A stretch of DNA of 64,000 nucleotides from Silene conica (Eukaryota; Streptophyta; Magnoliopsida; Caryophyllales; Caryophyllaceae), in assembly GCA_029255685.2 (NCBI GenBank), contig CM055312.2, positions 5,232,649-5,296,648 of the forward strand, in the 5' to 3' direction. Under the pieces are notes generated by a model. That model worked only from the letters and a program-made list of their open reading frames with translations. It searched no databases and was not told where the DNA came from. The translations under genes were made by a program, and so were the position numbers. Shown one piece after another: positions 63,939 through 64,000 of the stretch. Every line of letters begins with the position of its first letter. The first letter of the stretch is position 1.

Positions 63939-64000
63939 CTGCAATTAATAGTCAAACATGGTATTATATTCATTCAGTAAACGGTAAAATAATTGGTTAG

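Larger units (their letters stand above)
63072..64000. mobile_element. CACTA (En/Spm-type) transposon, left end
   Basis: Begins CACTACAAAACAATGC directly inside the copia integrase region, preceded by ctt as likely 3-bp target. Subterminal TTTGCGACGGA repeats follow. The right end is outside the window. One coding exon lies on the minus strand (63700-63938). Confidence 0.8.

Overview
The window is plant nuclear DNA, most likely from a eudicot: AT-rich, almost entirely transposable elements, with one intron-containing CC-NBS-LRR (CNL) immune receptor gene. Plant signatures include Ty3 Athila-like and Ty1/copia Tork- and Ale-like elements with tRNA-Asp or tRNA-iMet primer sites, Helitrons ending in hairpin+CTAG, Tourist, Stowaway, hAT and Mutator MITEs, and a CACTA end. 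Caryophyllales is possible from the repeat families, but I cannot prove it without a search.

Layout. 1-5089: minus-strand Athila-like Ty3 element (gag-protease reading frame, PBS, 1.55 kb LTR), inserted into a second minus-strand retroelement (5090-6847 internal region, tRNA-Met PBS, 6848-9840 LTR). 9841-29630: gene-poor mosaic of Helitrons (at least seven 3' ends), MITEs, a LINE fragment and possible captured exons. 29643-35277: a Mutator-type MITE split by a young, intact Ale-like copia element (30029-34926) with an uninterrupted 1511-codon polyprotein. 35345-37690: copia and MULE debris. 37728-39305: duplicated LRR 3' end and a Helitron.

39541-55981 (minus): the CNL gene. Five exons join in frame through consensus GT-AG sites into a 1713-residue protein. 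The P-loop codon is split by a 5.66 kb intron. A second 5.47 kb intron separates the NB-ARC from the LRRs. Both introns are filled with transposons: a Pack-MULE-like element carrying a piece of a UPL5-type HECT ubiquitin ligase, Tourist and hAT MITEs, a MULE pseudogene split by a solo LTR, and a PIF/Harbinger transposase relic.

56587-61665 (minus): two Tork-like copia copies that share one LTR. 61666-63071: another broken copia, cut by a CACTA element (63072 to the end) with an array of TTTGCGACGGA subterminal repeats and one partial exon.

The least expected signal is a set of 16 GGTCGGTCGACC-type 12-mers in the Athila-like element. They always occur as pairs exactly 21 bp apart, in coding sequence, LTR and untranslated DNA alike. 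I found no clearly new cellular system. This motif array, the TE-inflated receptor gene with atypical motifs, and the gene-capturing MULE are the best leads.
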